In this document: positions 28,566 to 37,617 of the stretch, one piece after another
How positions within the stretch are numbered: position 1 is the stretch's first letter
Layout: each line of letters opens with the position of its first letter
DNA from: Atopobium sp. oral taxon 416
GTDB taxonomy: Bacteria; Actinomycetota; Coriobacteriia; Coriobacteriales; Atopobiaceae
Assembly: GCF_018128285.1 (NCBI RefSeq)
Contig: NZ_CP072380.1
Location: 1,612,001 to 1,676,000, forward strand
Direction of reading: 5' to 3'
DNA: 64,000 nucleotides
The notes under the pieces: generated by a model
Database searches by the model: none
What the model was told of the DNA's origin: nothing
Seen by the model: only the letters and a program-made list of their open reading frames with translations
Translations under genes and position numbers: made by a program

Positions 28566-29264
28566 ATGCGCAAGCAATCCCATCAGTCCCATACGCATGC
28601 AGCGGGCGATTTTACCTGGGAGGTGAGCTACCCCTCTAAACAGGCTTCCGGATTTTCCCAGCGTAAACCGACCGCCACAATCGAGGTGGATGAGCGCAAG
28701 CTCTATGTCCCGGTTGAGGTGGCGCGCCGGCTGGAAAAGTATGAGAAGAAAGTCTCATTCCCCATATCTTCACTCGCTGAGCTGGTCGAGGTTATCGATC
28801 AAGCTGAGCACACCTGCGCCTGGGAAAAGATCATCTCGCTCGTGAACCGGCGCGACTATACGAGCTTTGAGCTAGAGAAGCGCCTGCACCTCAGAGGGTA
28901 CACCGAGGCTGTTGTGCATGAGAGCGTGGAGAAGGCTTCGAAGACTCATCTGGTGGATGACAGACGCTTTGGGCGTCTCTTCGTGGAATCCAAAATCCGC
29001 CTCGGTTGGGGCAAACGGAAGATCGCCTTAGAGCTCAAGAAGCGCGGATTGGTGCCAGAAGAGATCGAGGGCTGGCCGGAGGCGTTCTTCCCAGAAGACG
29101 ATCAGTATACACACGCGTGCCAGCTGCTGGAGCACAAAACCCTGCGTCCCCCTCATCGGTATCAGAAGGCGGTGCGTTTCCTGGTAGGGCGTGGTTTTTC
29201 CTATGGCACCGCGATGCGGGCCGCAGCCACGGCAGCTGAGAATGATTCCGACAGTGAGCTCTGA
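28566..29264 (+). CDS. recX: Regulatory protein RecX
   Basis: Modulator that caps or inhibits RecA filaments. The three-helix repeats are visible, for example SLVNRRDYTSFELEKRLHLR, SKTHLVDDRRFGRLFVES and KIRLGWGKRKIALELKKRG. An N-terminal extension of about 95 residues precedes them. The length is 232 residues. It lies 5 bases after recA, the usual partner, and no own promoter is seen. Confidence 0.9.
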   Translation: MRKQSHQSHTHAAGDFTWEVSYPSKQASGFSQRKPTATIEVDERKLYVPVEVARRLEKYEKKVSFPISSLAELVEVIDQAEHTCAWEKIISLVNRRDYTSFELEKRLHLRGYTEAVVHESVEKASKTHLVDDRRFGRLFVESKIRLGWGKRKIALELKKRGLVPEEIEGWPEAFFPEDDQYTHACQLLEHKTLRPPHRYQKAVRFLVGRGFSYGTAMRAAATAAENDSDSEL

Positions 29265-29337
29265 TTCTGTCGCAGTATTTGTTTCCGTACTGGTGCGGAT
29301 GTTTTGGGCAATTTTAGGCCCGTATGCCCGTTAGAGT

Positions 29338-29366
29338 TTGACAGTCAATCGTGCACAACATACGAT
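29338..29366 (+). promoter_or_regulatory. rny promoter with long leader
   Basis: TTGACA (29338-29343) and TACGAT (29361-29366) have a perfect 17-base spacer. The expected transcript would carry a leader of about 190 bases before the rny ATG. No known riboswitch fold was recognised in it. Confidence 0.7.
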
Positions 29367-29562
29367 TAAAAGACCATCTGTGGTTTTTCACGTCTGCGGA
29401 AGCGATTCTGTCAGGTGTTTTAATAAATATTTTTATTTGAAAAATTATTGGATTGGCGTCTGGCTCGAAGACGTAGCCGAGTGGTCGTGACATACCTCTT
29501 GGATGGTAGCACCTGTGTACCTTTCCTTCATTAAATTGATCATGTGCTATTGAGGAGTCACA

Positions 29563-31113
29563 ATGGGGATTGTTTTACTGATCGTTGGATTGGCGGTGGG
29601 AGCTGCCATCTGTTATATTGTCGTCACCAATCAGAGCAATGATCGGGTACAGGACGCAAAGCGACAGATTGAGAGCGCCAAAAGCCAAGCAAAGCAGATA
29701 ACAGATGAGGCCAAAAAGGCTGCAGACACTTCCAAGAAGGAAGCGATCCTCGAGGCGAAGGAGAAGATTCTCCAGCTTCGGCAGACCTCAGAGGCCCAAG
29801 ACAAGCAGCGTAAAGACGAGATCCATATGCTCGAAAATCGCCTGGTACAGCGTGAGGAGTCCCTCGACAGGCGCAACGATTCACTCGATCACCGCGAGCA
29901 TCAGCTTTCTTCCTTCCAGGGACAGTTGGACCGCAGAAAGAACGATCTGGATAAACTTGAATCCAAGAAGACCGCAGAGCTGGAGCGTATCGCCTCTCTC
30001 ACGAAGGATCAGGCACACGACGAGCTCTTGAACAAGGTGCGTAAGGAGAGCGTCGGCGAAGAAGCCAAGATCCTGCGTGACTCTGAGCAGCGCGTACGCG
30101 CCCAGGCTGACAAGACCGCCCGTGAGATTGTCTCCACCGCTATTCAGCGCTGCGCGGCAGACCAGGCCGGTGAGATCACCGTCGCCACGGTTCACATCCC
30201 TTCTGATGACCTGAAAGGCCGCATCATCGGCCGTGAAGGCAGAAACATCCGTACCTTCGAGCAAGTCTCCGGGGTCTCCTTGGTTATCGACGACACCCCG
30301 GAAACGGTTGTCCTCTCGAGTTTTGACCCGGTCCGCCGTGAGACGGCACGCGTAGCACTCGAGAACCTGATCGCTGACGGCCGTATCCACCCCGCCCGCA
30401 TCGAGGAGATGTACAAGAAGGCAGAGTCCCTGGTGCAGGAACGCGTCCGCGAGGCAGGCGAGCAGGCGGCCTTCGATACCGGCATTCACGACCTGCACCC
30501 GGAGCTGATCAAGACCTTAGGGGCCCTGCGCTACCGTACCTCCTATGGCCAAAATGTCCTGCAGCACTCTATTCAGGTGGCGGCGCTCTGCGGCGTTATG
30601 GCATCCGAGCTCGGTATGGATCCGGCCCCTGCAAAGCGTGCCGGTCTCCTGCATGATATCGGCAAGGCCATCGACCACCAGGTTGAGGGGCCGCATGCAG
30701 TGATCGGTGCAGACTTAGCGAGACGTTACGGCGAGAAGCCGGAGATCGTCCACGCAATTGAGGCACACCACGCTGACATTGAGCCCAACACAGTGCTCGA
30801 TGTGCTCGTACAGGCCGCTGACGCGATCTCCGCCGCCCGCCCGGGTGCCCGCCGTGAATCTGCGGAGAACTACATCAAGCGCCTGGAGAAGCTTGAGGAG
30901 ATCGCCAATGCCCACGAGGGCGTCGAGCGTACCTACGCGATGCAAGCCGGCCGTGAGCTCCACGTGATGGTCGAGCCGGAGAAGATCTCCGACGCGCAGG
31001 CTACCGTCCTCGCACACGATATCGCCAAGCAGATCGAGGACGAGATGGAGTATCCGGGGCAGGTCCGCGTCGTGGTGATCCGTGAGTCCCGTGCGATCGA
31101 TACCGCAAAGTAG
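29563..31113 (+). CDS. rny: Ribonuclease Y
   Basis: Membrane-anchored endoribonuclease that starts mRNA decay. An N-terminal transmembrane helix (about residues 2-22) is followed by a long coiled coil rich in Lys, Glu and Gln (about 25-180). A KH domain with [12 protein letters not shown] (about 222) and an HD domain with HDIGKAIDH (about 364) come next. The 516 residues match the family. The next gene, a GHKL-type ATPase, begins 3 bases after the stop. Confidence 0.96.
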   Translation: MGIVLLIVGLAVGAAICYIVVTNQSNDRVQDAKRQIESAKSQAKQITDEAKKAADTSKKEAILEAKEKILQLRQTSEAQDKQRKDEIHMLENRLVQREESLDRRNDSLDHREHQLSSFQGQLDRRKNDLDKLESKKTAELERIASLTKDQAHDELLNKVRKESVGEEAKILRDSEQRVRAQADKTAREIVSTAIQRCAADQAGEITVATVHIPSDDLKGRIIGREGRNIRTFEQVSGVSLVIDDTPETVVLSSFDPVRRETARVALENLIADGRIHPARIEEMYKKAESLVQERVREAGEQAAFDTGIHDLHPELIKTLGALRYRTSYGQNVLQHSIQVAALCGVMASELGMDPAPAKRAGLLHDIGKAIDHQVEGPHAVIGADLARRYGEKPEIVHAIEAHHADIEPNTVLDVLVQAADAISAARPGARRESAENYIKRLEKLEEIANAHEGVERTYAMQAGRELHVMVEPEKISDAQATVLAHDIAKQIEDEMEYPGQVRVVVIRESRAIDTAK

Positions 31114-31116
31114 ACG

Positions 31117-32226
31117 ATGAGCAAAAATACCCATGAAGATTTGGCTGCTTTCCTTGTCCGCAGCGGGCAGGGAGAGCAGTTAAGCGTTGAAGAGAATTTA
31201 GGTGAAGGCTTTGTACGCCTGAGGGTCGCCGAAGCGGAGCGTCGGCAGGCAAAGGATGATATCCGCTGCGTTGAGGATGCGGAAATCGAGCTGCTGCGCA
31301 ACGCCTACGACGCCAGGGCTTCCACAATACTCATCGCCACGAATCTGTCTGACGGCAAGCGCAGTCTCACCGTGGTGGACGACGGGGACGGGATTCCCCA
31401 GGACATGTGGGAGCGGGTCTTTGAGGCGCGCGTCACCGGCAAGCTCAAGAGCGTGCACGTGGATACCTATGGGATCCACGGAAGAGGCATGGCGCTCTAT
31501 TCGATCCGTGAGAATGTGGAGCAAGCCCGGGTAGTTAACTCCGGTACAAGCTTGGGTACTTCAATACAAGTGGTCTTCGACACGCAGAAGATCCCCGAGA
31601 AGAAAGACCAATCGAGCTGGCCGGAGCTTGCCCCCAATGAGGGCGGGAAGGTCCACATTGTGCGTGGCCCCCACAACCTGATCCGGTGCGCCTGTGACTT
31701 TTGCCTTGCGGCTTCACGGCGCTGCTCGATCTTTATCGGCTCTGCCGCAGAGGTCATTGCCGCAGCGATTCGCTATACGCCCTTGCCCCAAGGCTCTGCC
31801 TCTGAGCTCATGGGCGTGAAGCTCAACGAGCTGCCCCTGTTGACCCGATTGAAGCTCGCGAGTAACGCCCACGAGCTCGCCGAGGTCGCAAACTCGCTCG
31901 GTCTTACGATCTCCGAACGTAGCGCACAGCGTATCCTTACCGGGCAGATCGAGCCGGCACCGGATGTCTATACGTACTGTACACACGCAAAACCAGCCAT
32001 TGAGACACCCTCACCACTCAATCCACCTCGCCGGAGCGCCAACCTTGAAAAAGATCGACGTGGACTCAAGCTCAGCCCCGAGGATCGGGAGGCCTTCGAG
32101 AAACTGATGGAGAAAGACTTCGCCTATTTGGAGGAGCGCTATTACCTCCATCTGAACGGAACGCCGACGGTTCAGCTCACATCAGGTAAAGTTACGGTCA
32201 CGTTCCCGTATCGTAAGGAAGATTAG
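31117..32226 (+). CDS. GHKL-type ATP-binding protein of unknown function
   Basis: The first half has the Bergerat ATP-binding fold. Its motifs are an N box ELLRNAYDAR (about residues 57-66), a G1 box VDDGDGIP (about 87) and a G2 box GIHGRGMALYS (about 118), as in MutL, Hsp90, gyrase B and histidine kinases. No histidine-kinase phosphoacceptor, transducer or Hsp90 middle domain is recognisable. After it comes a cysteine cluster, CACDFC (about 190-195) with another cysteine nearby, which could bind metal. A helical segment and a charged C-terminus complete the 369 residues. The gene is sandwiched between rny and spoVS-miaB with only 3 bases after rny, pointing to an RNA- or translation-related role. 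The function is unknown. Confidence 0.75.
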   Translation: MSKNTHEDLAAFLVRSGQGEQLSVEENLGEGFVRLRVAEAERRQAKDDIRCVEDAEIELLRNAYDARASTILIATNLSDGKRSLTVVDDGDGIPQDMWERVFEARVTGKLKSVHVDTYGIHGRGMALYSIRENVEQARVVNSGTSLGTSIQVVFDTQKIPEKKDQSSWPELAPNEGGKVHIVRGPHNLIRCACDFCLAASRRCSIFIGSAAEVIAAAIRYTPLPQGSASELMGVKLNELPLLTRLKLASNAHELAEVANSLGLTISERSAQRILTGQIEPAPDVYTYCTHAKPAIETPSPLNPPRRSANLEKDRRGLKLSPEDREAFEKLMEKDFAYLEERYYLHLNGTPTVQLTSGKVTVTFPYRKED

Positions 32227-32243
32227 GGGATGCGTGATCCGTA

Positions 32244-32274
32244 TTGAGGGTACTTTGTGGTAAAACCATATAAG
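32244..32274 (+). promoter_or_regulatory. spoVS promoter candidate
   Basis: TTGAGG (32244-32249) is followed by CATATAAG, giving a -10 at 17 (CATATA) or 19 (TATAAG) bases. It lies in the 106-bp gap before spoVS. Confidence 0.4.
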
Positions 32275-32332
32275 GTATGTAGGGGCGCCTGAGTCCACTA
32301 CATAGTGTTGAAACTCAACAGGAGTTAAAAAC

Positions 32333-32644
32333 ATGGATTTTCTTAAAGTCTCTAGCAAGTCGTCTCCGGCATCCGTCGCAGGTGCTATCGCAGGCATGGT
32401 TAAAGATGGAGCTTCCGTCACGATGCAGTGTGTCGGTGCCGGCGCGGTGAACCAAGCCGTGAAGGCGGTCGCGATTGCTCGGGGCTTTCTGATCCCCACA
32501 GGCGTGGATATCTCCTGCGTGCCAACCTTCTCCGAGATCGAGATCTCGGGTCAAAGCCGCACCGCGATCCGTATCGCGGTCTGTGTGCACAAGTTGGACC
32601 CACCCCAGCTTTCTCAAGATATGCCCTCTGATACAAGGAAATAG
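32333..32644 (+). CDS. spoVS: Stage V sporulation protein S family protein
   Basis: Small Alba-like protein; family members in sporulating bacilli affect coat assembly and septation. The sequence LKVSSKSSPASVAGAIAGMV and GAGAVNQAVKAVAIARGFL is strongly typical. It has 103 residues, about 15 more than usual, the excess lying in the C-terminus (LDPPQLSQDMPSDTRK). A clear AGGAG ribosome site precedes the ATG. miaB starts 5 bases later. No other sporulation genes are present in the window. Confidence 0.93.
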   Translation: MDFLKVSSKSSPASVAGAIAGMVKDGASVTMQCVGAGAVNQAVKAVAIARGFLIPTGVDISCVPTFSEIEISGQSRTAIRIAVCVHKLDPPQLSQDMPSDTRK

Positions 32645-32649
32645 GTAGT

Positions 32650-34023
32650 ATGCAACAGTATCGAGAACTGGTAGGGAAGACCTATCAGGTGACAACTTTC
32701 GGTTGCCAGATGAATTTTGCCGACTCAGAGCGCGTCTCGGGCCTTCTGGACAGCTGTGGCTGCATCCAGGTAGATTCTATCGATCAGGCCGACATCGCAG
32801 TGTACATGACGTGCTCAGTGCGTGAGGGGGCCGATACCCGGCTCTATGGGGTCGCCTCCGGAGCCGTGAGCGCTCCGACGCCGCCCTCAGGCAGGCGCGT
32901 GATCGCCGTGGGAGGCTGCGTAGCACAGCGCGAAGGAGCCGAGCTGAAAAAGCATATCCACGCAGTCGATGTGGTCTTCGGTACCGCAGCGCTAGCTTCC
33001 TTACCCACGTTGCTCTGTGAGGCATTCGATAAGGACGACAACGACAAGCACGTGCTCGTGGATACCGAAGAGGACCCCTCCTACTCTCCAACCGATCTAC
33101 CCTCACACCGTGCAAGCCGCTTCCACGCCTGGGTGCCGATCATGTCCGGCTGTGACAACTTCTGTACCTACTGCATCGTCCCGTATGTGCGTGGGCGTGA
33201 GCGCTCCCGCACCATGGAGTCCATTATCACCGAATGTGAGTTTCTGGTAGCCGACGGGGTCCGTGAGATCACCCTACTGGGCCAGAATGTCAATTCCTAC
33301 GGTAAAAATATCTACGGGAAGCCCTGCTTTGCGCAGCTGTTGCGTGAAGTCGGGAAGACCGGGGTCGAGCGTATCCGTTTCACCTCCTCAAATCCGAAGG
33401 ATCTGAGCGACGAGGTGATTGCAGCCATGGCAGAAACGCCGGCAGTGATGCCGCACCTGCACCTGGCGGTGCAGAGCGGTTCCACCCGTATCCTCAAAGC
33501 GATGAATAGAAAGTATACGAGAGAGCAGTACCTCGCCCTCGCACGGCGCCTGCGTACGGCGATGCCCGATCTGGCCCTCTCCACTGACATTATCGTCGGC
33601 TTCCCCGGAGAGACCGCAGGGGACTTTGAACAGACGCTCTCTCTGGTCAAAGAGGTGGGTTTTGACTCCGCCTTCACCTTCATCTATTCTAGACGTCCGG
33701 AAACTCCGGCAGCCAAACTCAAGGATAATACGCCTCACAGCGTGATTCAGGAACGGTTTAACCGGTTGGCGAAGCTGGTCACCGATCTCTCCCATGCATC
33801 CAACGAGAAGGACTTTGGGAAGCTCTCAGAGGTGCTTGTGGAGGGTCCCTCCAAGAAGAATCCGAAGGTGCTCGTAGGTCACAGTCAGAAGAACCAGACA
33901 GTGCTCTTTGATGGGGTAGCAGGGTGGAGCAGCGCTGATCTGATCGGCAAGATCGTGGATGTACGGGTCAATGAGGTGAAGTCCTGGTACCTCAAGGGCT
34001 CTGTCGAAGGTGAGCCTCGGTGA
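32650..34023 (+). CDS. miaB: tRNA-2-methylthio-N6-dimethylallyladenosine synthase
   Basis: Radical SAM enzyme that adds the methylthio group to i6A37 of tRNA. TFGCQMNFADSERV begins the UPF0004 domain, the cluster motif is CDNFCTYC (about residue 167) followed by PYVRGRERSR, and a TRAM domain ends the protein. The length is 457 residues. It overlaps miaA by 4 bases (GTGA), so the two steps of ms2i6A synthesis are coupled. Confidence 0.96.
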   Translation: MQQYRELVGKTYQVTTFGCQMNFADSERVSGLLDSCGCIQVDSIDQADIAVYMTCSVREGADTRLYGVASGAVSAPTPPSGRRVIAVGGCVAQREGAELKKHIHAVDVVFGTAALASLPTLLCEAFDKDDNDKHVLVDTEEDPSYSPTDLPSHRASRFHAWVPIMSGCDNFCTYCIVPYVRGRERSRTMESIITECEFLVADGVREITLLGQNVNSYGKNIYGKPCFAQLLREVGKTGVERIRFTSSNPKDLSDEVIAAMAETPAVMPHLHLAVQSGSTRILKAMNRKYTREQYLALARRLRTAMPDLALSTDIIVGFPGETAGDFEQTLSLVKEVGFDSAFTFIYSRRPETPAAKLKDNTPHSVIQERFNRLAKLVTDLSHASNEKDFGKLSEVLVEGPSKKNPKVLVGHSQKNQTVLFDGVAGWSSADLIGKIVDVRVNEVKSWYLKGSVEGEPR

Positions 34024-34946
34024 AAGGGGGCAAGGTCCTTGCAATCGTTGGACCGACCGCCTCAGGGAAAAGCGCATTAGCTGACAAAGTCGCTGCCCAG
34101 CTTCACACCAGTGAGATCTCTATTGACGCAATGCAGGTCTATCGCGGCATGGACATCGGGACCGCTAAGACCCCAGTCGCTGAGCGGGTCTGCCCACTGC
34201 TGATGGTGGATATGGCGGATATCGTCGACAACTATTCGGTGCAGCTCTTTCAGACACAGGCAAGAGAATACATCGACAAATTGCAGGCGGATGATCAGCT
34301 GCCGGTACTCTGCGGAGGGACCGGGCTCTATCTCGATGCGGTGATTGACGATATGCGCTTCCCCAAAGGGCAAACCGACTCAGCAGCACGCAAAAAGTAT
34401 GAGGCCCTCGCAGAAAAAGAGGACGTAGAAGCGCTCTACACACTCTTACAGGAGCGCGATCCGGATTCCGCTGACATAATCCACCCCCACAACATCAGAC
34501 GCGTTATACGCGCTCTGGAGATGCTCGATGAGGGGAAGAGCTACGCCACCCAACACAAGGGGTTGTACAAACGCGCTTCGTGGTACCAAACGCAGATCTA
34601 TGGGATCGCAATGGAGCGCGAGCGACTCTACAGAAGAATCGATACGCGCGTCGACGCTATGTTCGATGAAGGTTTAGTTAAAGAGGTTAAAGGCTTAATG
34701 GATCAAGGGCTCGCCTCAGCGCTGACGGCGCTCCAGGCGATTGGCTATAAAGAAATCGTAAGCGCACTGAACGGTGAGATTACATTGGATGAGGCACGCA
34801 AATTGATTAAAAAGAATACCCGGCATCTGGCGAAACGCCAGCTTTCCTGGTTCCACCGCGATCCCCGCGTGAATTGGCTCGATCTTGACAAAATGACAAG
34901 CGATGAGGCAGCTGAGCAAATCATCGCAGCCGTAGGGGAGTGGTGA
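34020..34946 (+). CDS. miaA: tRNA dimethylallyltransferase
   Basis: Transfers the dimethylallyl group to A37 of UNN-decoding tRNAs, producing the substrate of MiaB. The P-loop is GPTASGKSA (about residue 10) and the DAMQVYRGMDIGTAKT region follows (about 38). The start is GTG within the miaB stop. The length is 308 residues, normal. hflX follows after 3 bases, the conserved miaA-hflX order. Confidence 0.95.
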   Translation: MKGGKVLAIVGPTASGKSALADKVAAQLHTSEISIDAMQVYRGMDIGTAKTPVAERVCPLLMVDMADIVDNYSVQLFQTQAREYIDKLQADDQLPVLCGGTGLYLDAVIDDMRFPKGQTDSAARKKYEALAEKEDVEALYTLLQERDPDSADIIHPHNIRRVIRALEMLDEGKSYATQHKGLYKRASWYQTQIYGIAMERERLYRRIDTRVDAMFDEGLVKEVKGLMDQGLASALTALQAIGYKEIVSALNGEITLDEARKLIKKNTRHLAKRQLSWFHRDPRVNWLDLDKMTSDEAAEQIIAAVGEW

Positions 34947-34949
34947 GCC

Positions 34950-36269
34950 ATGGCTGAGCGCTGCACACCGACCAGCACCAAGCCAGAACCTGAGAAAGCG
35001 ATCATCGTAGGCGTCGATACCCACACCTCTGAGTGGTCAGTGGATGAATCTCTGGCTGAGCTTGAACGTTTGGTTCAAACCGACGGAGGTGTGGTTGTCG
35101 CCCGGATCACGCAGCGTTTGGAGACTCCGAATCCCTGTACGTTTGTCGGCGCCGGAAAAGCGGAGGAAATTACGCAAACGGCCCAGGCACTCCAAGCGCA
35201 ATTGGTGGTCTTCGACGACGAGTTAACGCCTTCACAGCAATCAAACCTCGAGCATGTGGTCGGTTCCAAGATCAAGGTGATCGACCGTACTGCGCTCATC
35301 CTCGATATCTTCGCAGCACACGCTACGACCAAAGAAGGACGCCTCCAGGTGAACCTCGCGCAGGCGGAGTATCTGTTACCGAGACTGCGCGGTATGTGGA
35401 GCCACTTGGTGCGTGAGCAGACGCGCGGCGGTATCGGAGGCCGGTTCGGTATGGGCGAATCTCAGCTTGAGGTCGATAGACGTTTAGTCAGAAAACGCAT
35501 CTCTCACCTTAAACAAGAGCTCAAGACTTTGGATAAGCAACGCAAAACGCAGTCGAAGGCGCGCTGGAAATCCGGTATCTATCGGGTCGCTCTGGTGGGC
35601 TATACGAATGCCGGAAAGTCGACATTGCTGAATGCTCTGTGTGGTTCGGACGTCTATGTACGCGATGAGCTCTTTGCGACGCTTGACCCGACGACACGCA
35701 CGATTGAGTTACAAGAGAGCAGAAAGATCACGATCACTGACACGGTCGGCTTCATTCAGAAGCTGCCGACGCTGTTGGTTGATGCTTTCCGGACGACCTT
35801 GCAGGAAGCCATGAATGCGGATCTGCTGCTTGAGGTCGCTGACGCCTCAGATCCCCATGCCCTGAAAGAACTGAATGTCGTTAACCAGACCTTGAAAGAG
35901 ATCGATGCTGATAAGATCCCACGGCTCGTTGTCCTGAACAAATGTGATCTGGTAAGCGATACAGATCTGCACAATCTGTTGTGCCACTATCCACAGGCTG
36001 TCTGCATCTCAGCCCTTCAAAAGAAGGGGTTGCGTGGCTTGCTCTACCACATTGCTCAGGAGGCTTCCAGAGGCGATGTGAGCATGACGGTTGGAGTGCC
36101 GTATAACAAGGGAATCCTGATGAGCATGCTGCATGAGCGCTGCCAGGTGATCCATGAGGAATATAAGGATAAGGGCCTACAAGCAACAGCAAAGATCCCG
36201 ATAAGGCTCAAGAAGGTCTTTGAGCCTTATCAGGTAGACGCAGGTTCAATAGCAAGCGCTGAGCCTTAG
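34950..36269 (+). CDS. hflX: GTPase HflX
   Basis: Ribosome-associated GTPase that splits stalled 70S ribosomes and helps ribosome recycling under stress. The N-terminal HflX domain (ARITQRLETPNPCTFVGAGK) and the GGIGGRFGMGESQLEVDRR signature are visible. The G domain has GYTNAGKST (about residue 217), DTVGFIQ and NKCD. The length is 439 residues. This is the last gene of the long plus-strand block before the IS-damaged zone. Confidence 0.95.
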   Translation: MAERCTPTSTKPEPEKAIIVGVDTHTSEWSVDESLAELERLVQTDGGVVVARITQRLETPNPCTFVGAGKAEEITQTAQALQAQLVVFDDELTPSQQSNLEHVVGSKIKVIDRTALILDIFAAHATTKEGRLQVNLAQAEYLLPRLRGMWSHLVREQTRGGIGGRFGMGESQLEVDRRLVRKRISHLKQELKTLDKQRKTQSKARWKSGIYRVALVGYTNAGKSTLLNALCGSDVYVRDELFATLDPTTRTIELQESRKITITDTVGFIQKLPTLLVDAFRTTLQEAMNADLLLEVADASDPHALKELNVVNQTLKEIDADKIPRLVVLNKCDLVSDTDLHNLLCHYPQAVCISALQKKGLRGLLYHIAQEASRGDVSMTVGVPYNKGILMSMLHERCQVIHEEYKDKGLQATAKIPIRLKKVFEPYQVDAGSIASAEP

Positions 36270-36288
36270 AAATCTAAAACAGGAGCTG

Positions 36289-37612
36289 CTATAAGATCAA
36301 CGACCGAGCAACCAAGATAATGGGCTGGTGCACGATGTAGAAAAAACAACGTGTACCGGTCCATAAATTGTAACGGTCGACATTTATTAAGCTCAACCTT
36401 AAAGTTAGCCGAGATGTTCCTGAGGGGATAGGCCAAACAGGGCGAGAAACACTACCACAAAGATGATTGCGGCGGAATAAACCCTGAAGATGAATGTGAA
36501 AGCGCTCTAAGAGGGCGCGGAGCAGCGTACAGGCGCCGATACAGAACATGATCCCGAAGCTAATCGGATATCTAACAGTCTAGATAACGGGTGATAGTGT
36601 ACCTACGTCGAGCTGCGAAGGCTTGTATCGGCCACCATCGTATGGCGAACCACTCCTGCAGTTCCAGGCCACCTATCACGGGCTTGGTTGACCCAAAAGA
36701 GCTAGACCTACCAGTTAAGGTAGCTTTTGCATGTTGACCTTGGATATGTCGGTGAGGTACCAGAGGTAGCATTTGAGCCACAAGCAAAAGATTGTTCAGG
36801 AAAGCCCATGTTCTCGAGGCAGATACGCTCTACCGCATCAGCCCTGTAGGGCTTAAGAAGCCACTGTGAGCGCGCGCCTTGCCGTAGAGGATCGTGGCAC
36901 CCTTCTGAGGGTTCTAAGGGCATCCTTTAGTTCTTTTCGTGGATGGCTTGCCATGGCTACATGCTACAGTGACCGGGTTTTTGTGGGCATCTATCGCTAA
37001 AGCGATGCAGAGGAGCTGCGCCGACAAGCTGCGCTTGCTCGCCTGTCTGAAGGTGTGGGGAAGATCGGTGTCAGCGATGTTAGGTCTCATTGAGGCAGGC
37101 GCGCTTGCTGAGGATGATTCTGTCTTGGTAGCCATCGACTGCCTAGAAAACCCTCTGCCTTTACTCCCAGGTTGTCTGGTGGGTGATGACTTCCTCGGCT
37201 ATGAGCCCAAAGGCATGCTGTAGCGCATGAGGTGGATGAAGAAGACCCATCTCGCTAGCTCATAGCAGGTGTGCTTAAAGACAGCTCCCGTAAGCGAGCT
37301 GTAGCTGCAACCGCACGCAGGGCAACTTCTCCTCTAGACAGCAGTTCTGTTAGAAAAAGGCTACAAGCAGGTAGTGCAGAGACCGGTGAGAGTTATTGCG
37401 TGAACAGGCGCACATCACACCGGCGATAAAGAGGAACGCCCAGAAGATGCTCACATGCCAAATATCGATGAGGGGGGGAACCAGGGGAGCAACAACCCGA
37501 AGATGTATCTCAGGTCATAGGTGTCGCGGAAGCACATCATCGATATCACAGAGACACCCCGCAAGGTATTGAACAGGCTGAGACGGTTCTGTCTCTTAGT
37601 TTTTGTGTTCAT
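36289..37612 (-). pseudogene. DUF1624-type membrane protein gene, split by an IS remnant and frameshifted
   Basis: The 5' part (37612 down to about 37385) reads MNTKTKRQNRLSLFNTLRGV, then CFRDTYDLRYIFGLLLPWF. After a frame change in a run of seven C (plus-strand G at 37471-37477) it continues DIWHVSIFWAFLFIAGV. The 3' part (about 36560 to 36289) reads CIGACTLLRALLERF and later FFYIVHQPIIL, also with frame breaks. Both pieces match the pattern of the heparan-alpha-glucosaminide acetyltransferase-like DUF1624 family, in which LxxLRG and a final LxHQP are typical. About 820 bp of IS remnant separate them. Family recognition is from memory. Confidence 0.6.
36570..37385 (-). mobile_element. Degraded IS remnant (IS1595-like transposase fragments)
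   Basis: In broken minus-strand frames, fragments recall a DDE transposase: ARWVFFIHLMRYSMPLGSIA (about 37250), ALAIDAHKNPVTVACSHGKP (about 36990) and GFPEQSFACGSNATSG (about 36800). Several stops and frame changes interrupt them. The ends could not be fixed, since no clean inverted repeats or target duplication were found. The IS1595-type label is tentative. Confidence 0.5.
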
Positions 37613-37617
37613 ACGGA

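Noticed and set aside
29460-29562. tRNA-like string GTAGCCGAGTGGT in the rny leader
   Set aside because: No acceptor stem, anticodon arm or T-loop can be folded around it.
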